This document shows positions 17,190 through 25,529 of a DNA stretch of 64,000 nucleotides, in pieces. The stretch's first letter is position 1. Each line of letters begins with the position of its first letter. Below the pieces are notes generated by a model. It was not told where the DNA came from. It did no database searches and was given only the letters and a program-made list of their open reading frames with translations. Origin of the DNA: Aquisalimonas sp. 2447 (GTDB lineage: Bacteria; Pseudomonadota; Gammaproteobacteria; Nitrococcales; Aquisalimonadaceae); assembly GCF_012044895.1 (NCBI RefSeq), contig NZ_CP050695.1, positions 3,564,501-3,628,500 of the forward strand, written 5' to 3'. The translations under genes and the position numbers were made by a program.

Positions 17190-17243
17190 GCGTTACACTT
17201 TATGTTTTCTAGAGTATAGTCCTACAAAACCTGGACAGAGTAT
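17190..17243. promoter_or_regulatory. Divergent promoter region of the reductase and cyclohydrolase II genes
   Basis: Plus strand: TTACAC, 16 bp, TATAGT can be read as -35/-10 for the cyclohydrolase. Minus strand: TTGTAG, 17 bp, CATAAA for the reductase. AGAGTATA occurs twice as a direct repeat (17211 and 17237, 26 bp apart). The second copy abuts the cyclohydrolase ATG at 17244. The promoters overlap, so the two genes are probably co-regulated. Confidence 0.45.
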
Positions 17244-18365
17244 ATGCAACAGGCAGAACGTGCCATTTTCGATCTTCGCCGCGGACAACCGGTGCGGGTC
17301 AAGGACAACAACGGCGACGTGGTCGCTGTGGCTGTGGAGAATCTCACCACCGACACGCTTGCATGGATGCGCACGTTCTGTGGCGGGCACCCCGGCCTGA
17401 TCATCACACCCAACCGGACCCGCGCGCTGGGTCTGGAACCGGGTAACGCGCCGGCGGTGCGTCTGCCGTTGCGGGACGACGTCGCAGTGGAGGACGTGTT
17501 CGCCCTGGCCACGGCGGTGTCCGACGACCATCCCCACCACGTCCACCCCAGCCTGGCGCCGGCAACGCGCCCGGAGCATGCTGCGCTGCATCTGACCCGC
17601 GCCGGCAAGCTGATTCCGGCGGCAGTGTCCGTGAGCGCAATGGATGTGGCGGCCACGGAACGGCTTGACCGACTGGAGGCCGACGGCACACTCCTACGTG
17701 TGGCCCCGGGCGACGCCCTGGCGGTGACCGCCACGCCGGCGCTGGAAATGGTCTCCGTGAGCGACGCCTACGTCCCCCTGGAGGACGCCGCCAACACCCG
17801 GTTCATGCTGTTCCGCGAGGCCAACGGGTTGCTTGAACATGTGGCCGTACTCATCGGCAACGAACCCGACTGGCCCGACCCACTGCCAGTGCGCCTGCAC
17901 TCCTCCTGCCTCACCGGAGATCTCTTCGGCAGCCTGCGCTGCGACTGCGGTGAGCAGCTGCGCAACAGTGTCCGCGCCATCAACGAGGCCGGTGGCGGGG
18001 TGCTGCTCTACCTGGCCCAGGAGGGGCGCGGCATCGGCCTGGCCAACAAGCTGCGCGCGTACACCCTGCAGGACACCGGCATGGACACCCTGGAGGCGGA
18101 CTGCTCCCTGGGGTTCGGCTCCGATGAGCGGCGCTATGAGGCGGCGGTGGAAATGCTCCAGCACCTGGGCGTACGGCGCATCTCCCTGCTTACCAACAAT
18201 CCTCTGAAGATCCAGGCCCTGGAGGACGGCGGCATCACGGTGGCGGACCGCAGACCGCTGCACGGCTCGCTGAACCCCCACAACGTGCGCTATCTCAACA
18301 CCAAGGCGGATCGCGCCGGCCACTGGCTGGATGAACTCCTCTCGCGGGCGGTACCGGACGACTGA
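17244..18365 (+). CDS. GTP cyclohydrolase II with degenerate RibB-like N-terminal domain
   Basis: Opens the imidazole ring of GTP, releasing formate and pyrophosphate to give the 2,5-diaminopyrimidine ribosyl phosphate. Residues about 178-373 are a complete RibA domain: zinc cysteines C222, C233 and C235 in SSCLTGDLFGSLRCDCGEQL, the QEGRGIGL loop and the nucleotide segment LLTNNPLK. Residues 1-170 sit where bifunctional RibBA has dihydroxybutanone-phosphate synthase. They lack its acidic DDEDRENEGD signature (here VRVKDNNGDVVAVAVEN), so that activity is probably lost. In this context the enzyme likely feeds the adjacent pathway rather than riboflavin. The ATG at 17244 has a ggacag RBS. Confidence 0.87.
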   Translation: MQQAERAIFDLRRGQPVRVKDNNGDVVAVAVENLTTDTLAWMRTFCGGHPGLIITPNRTRALGLEPGNAPAVRLPLRDDVAVEDVFALATAVSDDHPHHVHPSLAPATRPEHAALHLTRAGKLIPAAVSVSAMDVAATERLDRLEADGTLLRVAPGDALAVTATPALEMVSVSDAYVPLEDAANTRFMLFREANGLLEHVAVLIGNEPDWPDPLPVRLHSSCLTGDLFGSLRCDCGEQLRNSVRAINEAGGGVLLYLAQEGRGIGLANKLRAYTLQDTGMDTLEADCSLGFGSDERRYEAAVEMLQHLGVRRISLLTNNPLKIQALEDGGITVADRRPLHGSLNPHNVRYLNTKADRAGHWLDELLSRAVPDD

Positions 18366-18369
18366 AATC

Positions 18370-18389
18370 GTCATTGCCAGCGGAGCGAC
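18370..18389. repeat. GTCATTGCG-type repeat, half copy
   Basis: GTCATTGCCAGCGGAGCGAC matches one arm of the palindrome at 11218-11304. It lies in the 33-bp gap between the convergent cyclohydrolase and creatininase genes. Confidence 0.6.
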
Positions 18390-18398
18390 AACAAAAAA

Positions 18399-19196
18399 TC
18401 AGACCGGCACCAGCCTCTCCAGCGGAAAGCGCCCCGCGTCCTCAATCAGGGCGGCCAGAACACCGCCGTAGTGAGCCACCAGTCGCCCCCCGGTCTCCGC
18501 GTCCGCTGCTGCAGCATTACCGGCCACACCACTGGGATGGAGGTCACCGGCAAGCCAGGCGAACGCACCCGGCCCTTCGGGCCGCAGATAACTGCAGGTG
18601 CGCTCCAGGTCCTCGCCGAGGGAACGAAAAGCGGCCAGGTGATCCGTGTTCACCCGCTCCGGCGCCAGGTGCAGCATCATGGCCGTCTCCAGGGCGCCGC
18701 CGTGGAGGCCGTGGCGGAGTTCGGTGACATCCAGCAGCGGTGGCTGCGGCGACGGAAAGCGGACATAGCTGGCCTTGACCACGAGCATCCCGCATTCCCG
18801 ACGCAGTCGCAGGGCGGCCATGTCCATGGCGGCATGATTGCCACCGTGACTGTTGCCAAGCACCAGGCGCCGGATGCCGGCGGCGGCGACGGCACGCCCC
18901 TGGGCCACCAGCACATCCACCAGGAGTTCGGGAGGCAGGCTCAACGTCCCCGACCAGGCCAGGTGCTCACTGCTGGTACCTACCTGCACAGCAGGCAACA
19001 GCAGCACCGGCAGATCAGCGGACAGTACGCTCATGGCGTGCTGCAGCAGCCCCTCGCCAATGATCAGGTCGGTGCCCAGGGGCAGATGAGGACCATGCTG
19101 CTCCACCGCCGCAAGCGGCAACACCGCCACCGTATCCTCGCCGCCCATGCCCGCCAGTTCCGCCGCGGTGAGATCCATCCAGTTGCGCACAGTCAT
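18399..19196 (-). CDS. Creatininase-family metal-dependent amidohydrolase
   Basis: A 265-residue hydrolase of the creatininase fold. Metal ligands are visible: E32, H34 and D43 in EQHGPHLPLGTD, H117 in NSHGGN and E170 in HGGALETAM. The family hydrolyses cyclic or linear amides. It includes the archaeal enzyme ArfB, which removes formate from a formamidopyrimidine in flavin and F420 synthesis, and MftE of mycofactocin maturation. Placed beside GTP cyclohydrolase II and a RibD-like reductase, a pyrimidine-directed amidohydrolase is plausible, though unproven. The ATG overlaps the stop of the upstream FkbM methyltransferase by 4 nt. It is convergent with the cyclohydrolase gene. Confidence 0.88.
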   Translation of the reverse strand: MTVRNWMDLTAAELAGMGGEDTVAVLPLAAVEQHGPHLPLGTDLIIGEGLLQHAMSVLSADLPVLLLPAVQVGTSSEHLAWSGTLSLPPELLVDVLVAQGRAVAAAGIRRLVLGNSHGGNHAAMDMAALRLRRECGMLVVKASYVRFPSPQPPLLDVTELRHGLHGGALETAMMLHLAPERVNTDHLAAFRSLGEDLERTCSYLRPEGPGAFAWLAGDLHPSGVAGNAAAADAETGGRLVAHYGGVLAALIEDAGRFPLERLVPV

Positions 19197-19966
19197 CCGT
19201 TCTCCTCCCGGCGGTCAGGCAGGTGCCATGCGTACACGTCCCCCGAGGACAGGCCTTCAGCACCCGCCGCCAGCCAGGCATCCATGGCGGCTGCATCGCA
19301 CCAGTCATTGAACAGGAACGCTCGCCCCTCTCCGGCGATCACGTTGTACCGGTAACGCCCCAGCTCCTCCAGTCGGCCCACACACTGCCGCGCCGCACCC
19401 AGGCAACCGGCGACGAATTCCAGGGACAGCCCGGGCACCGGATGGCTCAGCCCGGCAAGCACCAGCGCCTCGAAGCCTTCCACGTCGATCTTGCAGAACG
19501 CCGGCTCGCCGTGCTCATGAATCAGGGCATCCAGGGTGACCACGGGCACGGTGACGGTTTCCTGCCAGGCAACGCCCTGGAAGCCGGGGTTCGCCGAGGC
19601 GACCGACTTGCGCCAGACACCACTCATTGAGGACACTGTCGGATTGCCGATGCTGACGGCAAGCTCGGCGGTGCCGGGTTCAGCGCCTGCTGCAGCACAA
19701 AGCAGCGTGACGCCGGGGCGGCGACCGGCGATGCGCTGTAGCCAGCGGTAGACGTGGGGTTGGGGCTCCAGTGCCACCACCCGGGCACCCAGTGCGGCGA
19801 AGGCCAGGGTCCGGTCGCCCAGATGCGCGCCGACATCCAGCACCAGGTCACCGCGACCGACGAAGCGGCCGTAGAGCCGGCGCAAGCCGCGCTGTCGGCC
19901 GGGGCGCCAGTAGACGAGCAGCGAGCGTAGCAGCCCCAGTTGCAGGTGCAGTGTTGCCGAATCCAT
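19193..19966 (-). CDS. FkbM-family methyltransferase
   Basis: A 257-residue SAM-dependent methyltransferase. Motif I is LVLDVGAHLGDRTLAFAALG and motif II RVVALEPQPHVYRWL. The FkbM-type segment PAFCKIDVEGFEALVLAGLS follows. FkbM enzymes usually O-methylate sugars or polyketides. The frame is open upstream to 20068, but the ATG at 19966 (MDSATLHLQLGLL) is the first plausible start. It is the first gene of a two-gene unit with the creatininase (ATGA overlap) and is divergent from the GGDEF regulator. I take it as part of the preceding biosynthetic cluster because of that coupling. Confidence 0.83.
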   Translation of the reverse strand: MDSATLHLQLGLLRSLLVYWRPGRQRGLRRLYGRFVGRGDLVLDVGAHLGDRTLAFAALGARVVALEPQPHVYRWLQRIAGRRPGVTLLCAAAGAEPGTAELAVSIGNPTVSSMSGVWRKSVASANPGFQGVAWQETVTVPVVTLDALIHEHGEPAFCKIDVEGFEALVLAGLSHPVPGLSLEFVAGCLGAARQCVGRLEELGRYRYNVIAGEGRAFLFNDWCDAAAMDAWLAAGAEGLSSGDVYAWHLPDRREENG

Positions 19967-20092
19967 GGGCGGTAATCTCGTGATCTGTTGCCGAAAGCCG
20001 GGATCTGCGTCACAGGGTCGCCGCGCCGGAGGCAGTATCCTCCAGATCGACAGTGTATTCGAGGACACGCGGACCAGAGTAACGGAACCGAG

Positions 20093-21679
20093 ATGACGGG
20101 TCGCACAGAGGACAGGGAAGTGGCAACCGCCGACGTGGACGTGACCACGCTACAGCGTAGCTGGAATCGCGTCGGCAACGATGGCAGCGGTGTCGCGTGT
20201 TTCCGCGGACAGGCGGCGGAACTCGCCACCGCAGCGCGGCATAACGGCCAGCCTCGGGTCGCCGAATTGGCCATGATGATCGAAGTGATGTGCGACCCGG
20301 TGGCCGAGGGCGAGGAGTCAGTCACCCGCGAGTTCGCCAGCATCATCGGCAATTACCTGGATGCGCTGGACCAGGTCCAGAGCGGGTATGCGGAGGGTGG
20401 CGCGGCGTCGCCCCAGGAGCACCTGTCCCACGGCGAAGTCTTTCTGCTGGCTGATCAGCGGCAGACCGACGCCCAGGACATTCGCCGTCAACTCGCCCAT
20501 TTCGGTTATCAGGTCACCACGGTGGCCGACCACGACGCACTTCTGAAGGAAATGCAGCGGGCGATACCTCTGGCCGTGGTGATCGATCATGACCATGCCG
20601 CCGGCGGCGTGGCGCTGGACGACATCCCGCCCCCTCTGCGGCAGGCCGGCGGCGAGAACCTGCCCATTGTCATGATCAGCTCAAGGGGCGACATGGCCAC
20701 CCGTCTGCAGGCGGCCCGCGCCGGCATCCAGGTCTACCTGGTGAAACCATTGAGCCCCCACGACCTGATCGATCAGCTGGAGCAGTTTGCCCCGGCCACC
20801 GCACCGGAACCACTGAACATCCTGCTGGTGGAAGACAGCCGCACCCAGGCCATGTACTTCTCCGACATTCTGGAACGGGCCGGCATGCAGGTTTACGTGG
20901 AAGCCGATCCGCTGCAGGTGCTCAACGCCCTGGAAGACCGCGCCATCGACCTGATCCTCATGGACATGTACATGCCCAACTGCAACGGCCATGAACTGGC
21001 CCGAGTCGTCCGCCAGGTGCCCCGCTACGCCAGCATCCCCATCGTGTTCCTTTCCTCCGAGACCAAGGTGGAACGGCAGCTGGATGCCATGAGCCGCGGC
21101 GGTGACGATTTCCTTACCAAGCCCATCGAAGCGGAACACCTGATCCGCTCCGTGACCATCCGTGCCGAGCGGGCCCGGACGCTGCGGTCGCTGATGGTCA
21201 CGGACAACCTGACCGGGCTGCTCAACCACACCCGCATCAAGGAGGAGCTGGAGAACGAGGTCAGCCGCAGCCAGCGGCGCGGCGGCCAGCTGGCGTTCAT
21301 CATGCTGGACATCGACCGCTTCAAGTCCATCAACGACACCCACGGCCACCCGGTGGGTGACATGGTCATCCGCAGCTTGGCCCGGCTGCTTCAGCAGCGC
21401 CTGCGCCGCTCGGACGCCATCGGCCGCTACGGTGGCGAGGAGTTCGCCATCATCATGCCCGATGCCAGCAGCGAACAGGCCGCCAGCATTCTCGACGGCA
21501 TCCGCCGCAGTTTCGCGAGCCTCTCCCATGACGGCGCCGGGGAACCGTTCAGCGTGACCTTCAGCGCCGGCGTCGCGGGCTTCCCCGCTCTGACAACGGC
21601 CGACGCCCTGACGGCGGCCGCGGACGCCGCCCTGTATCGCGCCAAACACCAGGGCCGGAACCGCATCATCGAGGCCTAG
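20093..21679 (+). CDS. Response regulator with two REC domains and a GGDEF output
   Basis: A 528-residue cytoplasmic protein predicted to make cyclic di-GMP when phosphorylated. Residues 1-110 are unassigned. REC1 (about 115-230) has the phosphoacceptor D165 in VVIDHD and K218, but a reduced acidic pair. REC2 (about 243-360) is canonical: ED at 247-248, D291 in LILMDMYMP, K343. The GGDEF domain (about 365-528) has GGEEF at 447-451 and the product-inhibition site R438-x2-D441. The ATG at 20093 follows ggaaccgag; a longer open frame to 19988 has no domain support. No histidine kinase is adjacent, so the input is unknown. PleD has the same REC-REC-GGDEF layout. Confidence 0.9.
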   Translation: MTGRTEDREVATADVDVTTLQRSWNRVGNDGSGVACFRGQAAELATAARHNGQPRVAELAMMIEVMCDPVAEGEESVTREFASIIGNYLDALDQVQSGYAEGGAASPQEHLSHGEVFLLADQRQTDAQDIRRQLAHFGYQVTTVADHDALLKEMQRAIPLAVVIDHDHAAGGVALDDIPPPLRQAGGENLPIVMISSRGDMATRLQAARAGIQVYLVKPLSPHDLIDQLEQFAPATAPEPLNILLVEDSRTQAMYFSDILERAGMQVYVEADPLQVLNALEDRAIDLILMDMYMPNCNGHELARVVRQVPRYASIPIVFLSSETKVERQLDAMSRGGDDFLTKPIEAEHLIRSVTIRAERARTLRSLMVTDNLTGLLNHTRIKEELENEVSRSQRRGGQLAFIMLDIDRFKSINDTHGHPVGDMVIRSLARLLQQRLRRSDAIGRYGGEEFAIIMPDASSEQAASILDGIRRSFASLSHDGAGEPFSVTFSAGVAGFPALTTADALTAAADAALYRAKHQGRNRIIEA

Positions 21680-21689
21680 TGTCAGCAGG

Positions 21690-23762
21690 TCACTCAGCCT
21701 CGGCCGATGCCTCCCCGGAGACACCGCTCATGGCATCGGTGGGCAGGATCAGCGGCACCGGCAGGTGCAGCGCCACCACGATCACCCGCAGCAGTTCCGC
21801 TTCCGCCACACTGACCTCACCGGCATGGGCGGCGGCCGCCGCCAGGCCGCGGGTCAGGTTCTGCCGGCCGTCGGCATCCAGCGCCGCCAGGGTATTCAGG
21901 GCACGGGTCATGGGTACGATCCAGGCATCAGGCACCTGGCGGCTCGGTGGGCTGGGCACCAGCATGGCGGCCATCCCCGCCTGGTAGGCACCCTCGGGAT
22001 CCTCCGGGCAACCATGGCTGGCCAGCAGCCCCAGCACCAGGGCCGCCTCGTCCATGCACGCGTGCATTGGCATCGGCTCGCCGGCGTCGCCGCCGTTGTC
22101 ACCCATGAGCTGCAATTGCAGCAACCGCGATACGGCATACTCGTGGACATCCCGTGGGCCACCGTTGCAGCGAAGCAAGCGCCCCACCGCGGCCAGCAGC
22201 CGGGCACGGTGCGCCTCGGGCAGATCCGTCAGCACCGGCAGGGCCAGCTCCAGCAACGGCAGGCGATGGGCGGGCGTTGGCAGGCGTCCGTATTCGGCGA
22301 GGAGCGCGACCACGTCGGCGTGCACCGCATCACCCAGCGTCGCGGTGACTTCCTCGAGCTGCCGGCGGCGCGCCTCCACGTCGTCGGCCAGCAGCAGATA
22401 CACCGCCAGCGAGCGCACCCGCGCGGGGTCGGTGGCGGCATCGTGAAGGGGGCGCGCCACACCCACAAGCTCCGCGCGATTGCGGCGCAGCCCCAGTGTC
22501 TCGGCCTGGCCCGCGGCGGCAAGCGTCGACAGCAGCACCGCATCGTTGAGGGGGCCACCACGCAGCGCCGAGGGCACGCGGGATTCGTCCCCCGTGTCCT
22601 CCATGGCGTCGGCGGCGATGTCCGGCTCGCCACGCTGGCGCTCCGCCTGGCGCTGCTGCATGAGCTCGTTCATGCGCTGGCGCACGTCATCCAGCTCCCA
22701 GCTGCGGTAGCGCGGCTCCAGGGCGCTGATGCGCTCCTCCACCGGCGGATGCGTCGACAGCAACGGCAGTATTGCGTCGGCGAACCCCAGCCCCGGGGCA
22801 AACAACATGTGGCTCACCTCCTGGCGCCGGCTGGCAAGCAGGGCGGAACCCAGGCGCCGCCCGGCCGCCACCTTCTTCAACGCGCCGGCAAGCCCCTCGG
22901 GATAGCGGGCGTACTGCATTGCCGCCGCATCCGCCAGCCACTCGCGCTGGCGCACGATGGCCGCCTTGACCAGACGGCTGCAGAACACCCCCAGCAACCC
23001 CAGGAGGTACATGCTCACGCCGAAGGCAAGCGTGCCGGCGCCGTGGGGATCCCGGTCACGGGTCACGCCGGGCGCCCGCCGGTGACTGCCTCGCCCGTGC
23101 CTGGGCACGCTCATGTAGATGGTGCCCTGAATGGCCACCGCCTCCAGGCCGTGGACGATGGCCAGGAGCCAGCTGTTCAAGCGGGTATCACCGTTGACGA
23201 TGTGGCCGATCTCGTGGGCCACGACGCCCTGGAGTTCATCGCGGGTGAGCTTGTCCAGCGCGCCTCGGGTCACCGCGACCACGGAATCCGCCGGCGTGAG
23301 CCCGGCGGCGAAGGCGTTGATGCCCGGCTCCTCCCGCAACACATAGACGCCCGGCGTGATGACGCCTGCGGCCAGGGCCATTTCCTCCACGACATTGCGC
23401 AGACGCCGCTCACCGGGATCGTCGCTGTCCGCCTTCACCGGCTCGCCACCCAGGTCCTGGGCAATAACCCGGCCGCCGGAGCGCAGGCGCAGCACCATGC
23501 GCAGCATCGCCCCGCCCATGAGCGCCAGCAGCACCAGACTGAAGCCCGTCATCAACCCGCGGGCGTCGGCAATGCCCTCGGACAGCTGCGCAGGCTGTCC
23601 GGAGGGCGCGGACAAGCCGGGAAGGAACTGGGGATGAACCATGAACAGCAGCAGGGTGTTCACCAGGAACAGCAGCCCGGCGACCACCAGGGCGAACACA
23701 CCGATCAGCATCCAGGTGCGCATGCGCGCCTGGTCCTGGCGCTCGAAGATTGCGGTTGGCAT
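21690..23762 (-). CDS. M48-family membrane zinc metalloprotease with long C-terminal domain
   Basis: A 690-residue membrane protease related to HtpX/Ste24. It has two N-terminal membrane segments (residues about 14-40 and 72-92). The zinc motif is GVVAHEIGHIVNGDT, with a third ligand in REWLADAAAMQY. Further hydrophobic segments flank the catalytic domain. Residues from about 390 to 690 form a helical, repeat-like domain (LLADDVEARRRQLEEV, LLELALPVLTDL) I cannot assign; HtpX, about 290 residues, lacks it. HtpX-type proteases degrade misfolded inner-membrane proteins. It is convergent with the REC-GGDEF gene and ends 11 bp from it. Confidence 0.87.
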   Translation of the reverse strand: MPTAIFERQDQARMRTWMLIGVFALVVAGLLFLVNTLLLFMVHPQFLPGLSAPSGQPAQLSEGIADARGLMTGFSLVLLALMGGAMLRMVLRLRSGGRVIAQDLGGEPVKADSDDPGERRLRNVVEEMALAAGVITPGVYVLREEPGINAFAAGLTPADSVVAVTRGALDKLTRDELQGVVAHEIGHIVNGDTRLNSWLLAIVHGLEAVAIQGTIYMSVPRHGRGSHRRAPGVTRDRDPHGAGTLAFGVSMYLLGLLGVFCSRLVKAAIVRQREWLADAAAMQYARYPEGLAGALKKVAAGRRLGSALLASRRQEVSHMLFAPGLGFADAILPLLSTHPPVEERISALEPRYRSWELDDVRQRMNELMQQRQAERQRGEPDIAADAMEDTGDESRVPSALRGGPLNDAVLLSTLAAAGQAETLGLRRNRAELVGVARPLHDAATDPARVRSLAVYLLLADDVEARRRQLEEVTATLGDAVHADVVALLAEYGRLPTPAHRLPLLELALPVLTDLPEAHRARLLAAVGRLLRCNGGPRDVHEYAVSRLLQLQLMGDNGGDAGEPMPMHACMDEAALVLGLLASHGCPEDPEGAYQAGMAAMLVPSPPSRQVPDAWIVPMTRALNTLAALDADGRQNLTRGLAAAAAHAGEVSVAEAELLRVIVVALHLPVPLILPTDAMSGVSGEASAEAE

Positions 23763-23810
23763 GAGCGGTCCTCCCTGGACGCGGCGCTTCCTGGCGCCTT
23801 CCTTTACTCG

Positions 23811-25358
23811 CTACGCCAGGCGCACCCGGTTGCGCCCGCTGCGCTTGGCAGCATACATGGCCGTGTCGGCGGCGGCGAGCAGGTCCTCGGCGCTGTCGCC
23901 GTGCTCCGGGAAGGCGGCCACGCCGATGCTCACCGTCACCCTTACATCGCCGCCCCCCTCCACCGGCAACGGCCGTGATGCGACCAGGTCACGCAGGCGT
24001 AGCGCGCCCTCCTCGGCCTCGGCCGAGGTCATCTCCGGCATCACCACGGCGAGTTCCTCGCCGCCGTAGCGGGCAGCGTAGTCAACGTTGCGGATATTGT
24101 CCCGGACCAATCCGGCAAGGGCCCGCAGCACGTCATCGCCGGCCAGGTGCCCGTGCGTGTCGTTAATGGCCTTGAACTCGTCCACATCCAGCCATATCAG
24201 GGCCAACGGGCGCTGATAGCGCCGGGCGCGCTCCACTTCCTCGGCGAATTGCTGATCGAACTCGCGCCGGTTGTAGAGCCCGGTGAGTGGATCGCGGATG
24301 GCGAGGGCGGCGAGCGCCTGTTCCATCTGCTTGCGCTGGTCGATATCCATGACAATGCCTTCCAGGCGCGTCTCACCCGCCACCTGCTCGGCCCGCCCCT
24401 GCTCCCAGACCCAGAGTTCATGGCCGGCGCGGTGGTGCAGCCGGTACTCGAAGGCGTAGGGGCGTTGCTCGGCGATGGCGCGCTGGATTTCGGCGATGGC
24501 CGCGGCCAGGTCATCCGGCCGCACCAGGGCGCCGAAGGCCACCACCTGGTTGTCGATGAGCTCCTCGGGGGCATACCCGGTGAGCGCACGACAACCCTCG
24601 GAGACGTATTTCATGGTCCAGGAATCATCATTGAGGCAGCGGTAGGCCATCCCCGGCAGGTTGGCCATCAGCGTGGCCAACTCGCGCTCACGCTCCTCCA
24701 GGGCCTGCTCCATCTCACGGCTCCGGGTAACGTCACTGCCGATGGCCACTACGCCCAAGGGGCCGCCATCGGAATCGTACAGGCGGCGCGACGACCAGCA
24801 GATGAGCCGCTCGGCCCCTTCACGGGCGGTGATCCGGGTCTCGAAGTCGTTGAGATCCTCGCCGCGGGCAAAGGTGTCACGGATCGCAGCCATGACCCTG
24901 GCCTGGTAGGCGGCCTCGGGGTAGAGCCAGTCCCACACCGCCGCCGACCCCAGGACCTCGTCACGGGTGTAGCCGCTGATCTGCTCCGCGGCGGTATTCC
25001 AGAGGGTCACCCGCCCCTCACGATCCACCACATTGATCCAGATGCTGGCGTTGTCGATCACGGCTTCGCGGAACTGGCTCAGGCCCTCCAGATCCCGACG
25101 CTGCCCCTCACGCTCGGCCAGCTTCACGGAATCCCGGCGGAATTGTCCGCGCAGGATGATGAAAAAGATGGTGGCGGTGGCGGCAACGAACAGCCAGCCC
25201 TTGATGGTCTGTGCGGTGGTGAGCATGCCGGTGCCGGCAAACAGCCAGTCGACCGCCTGATCGGAGAAGCCGATCCACAGGATTCCCAGAAACGCATAGA
25301 TCAACGCGAAACGCGCAGCCCGCCCCGCCGCGCCGGGGCGGTTGTCCCCCTGTGTCAT
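23811..25358 (-). CDS. Membrane PAS-PAS-GGDEF diguanylate cyclase
   Basis: A 515-residue signalling protein. Two membrane segments (about 15-38 and 50-70) are followed by a PAS domain (about 90-210: AVIDNASIWINVVDREGRVT). A second PAS with a PAC segment (about 220-340: MAYRCLNDDSWTMKYVSEG) comes next, then a GGDEF domain (about 350-515). The active loop reads RYGGEEL, with Leu in place of the usual Phe, and RNVD five residues upstream matches the RxxD inhibitory site. It probably synthesises cyclic di-GMP in response to a PAS-sensed signal. The ATG at 25358 is preceded by gagggtgg; an ATG 21 codons upstream is less likely. Confidence 0.9.
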   Translation of the reverse strand: MTQGDNRPGAAGRAARFALIYAFLGILWIGFSDQAVDWLFAGTGMLTTAQTIKGWLFVAATATIFFIILRGQFRRDSVKLAEREGQRRDLEGLSQFREAVIDNASIWINVVDREGRVTLWNTAAEQISGYTRDEVLGSAAVWDWLYPEAAYQARVMAAIRDTFARGEDLNDFETRITAREGAERLICWSSRRLYDSDGGPLGVVAIGSDVTRSREMEQALEERERELATLMANLPGMAYRCLNDDSWTMKYVSEGCRALTGYAPEELIDNQVVAFGALVRPDDLAAAIAEIQRAIAEQRPYAFEYRLHHRAGHELWVWEQGRAEQVAGETRLEGIVMDIDQRKQMEQALAALAIRDPLTGLYNRREFDQQFAEEVERARRYQRPLALIWLDVDEFKAINDTHGHLAGDDVLRALAGLVRDNIRNVDYAARYGGEELAVVMPEMTSAEAEEGALRLRDLVASRPLPVEGGGDVRVTVSIGVAAFPEHGDSAEDLLAAADTAMYAAKRSGRNRVRLA

Positions 25359-25529
25359 ACCACCCTCACTACCCGCCGCGATAGCTGCCGGACCGGCGCC
25401 CAGCGCCCCTCCGGCCGTCAAGGAAGCGTTGTTGTGCTTTTCGGACAGTCTGCTTGTCTTTGGTGGAAATGGGAATGCCGGCGGTCATTCCGCGCAGTAT
25501 GACAAGTCGCACGGGATTTCCCGGTGTTG

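Noticed and set aside
21765-23978. 737-residue open frame on the plus strand
   Set aside because: It is the shadow of the M48 protease gene; it is His/Gln-rich, the usual look of antisense GC-rich DNA.
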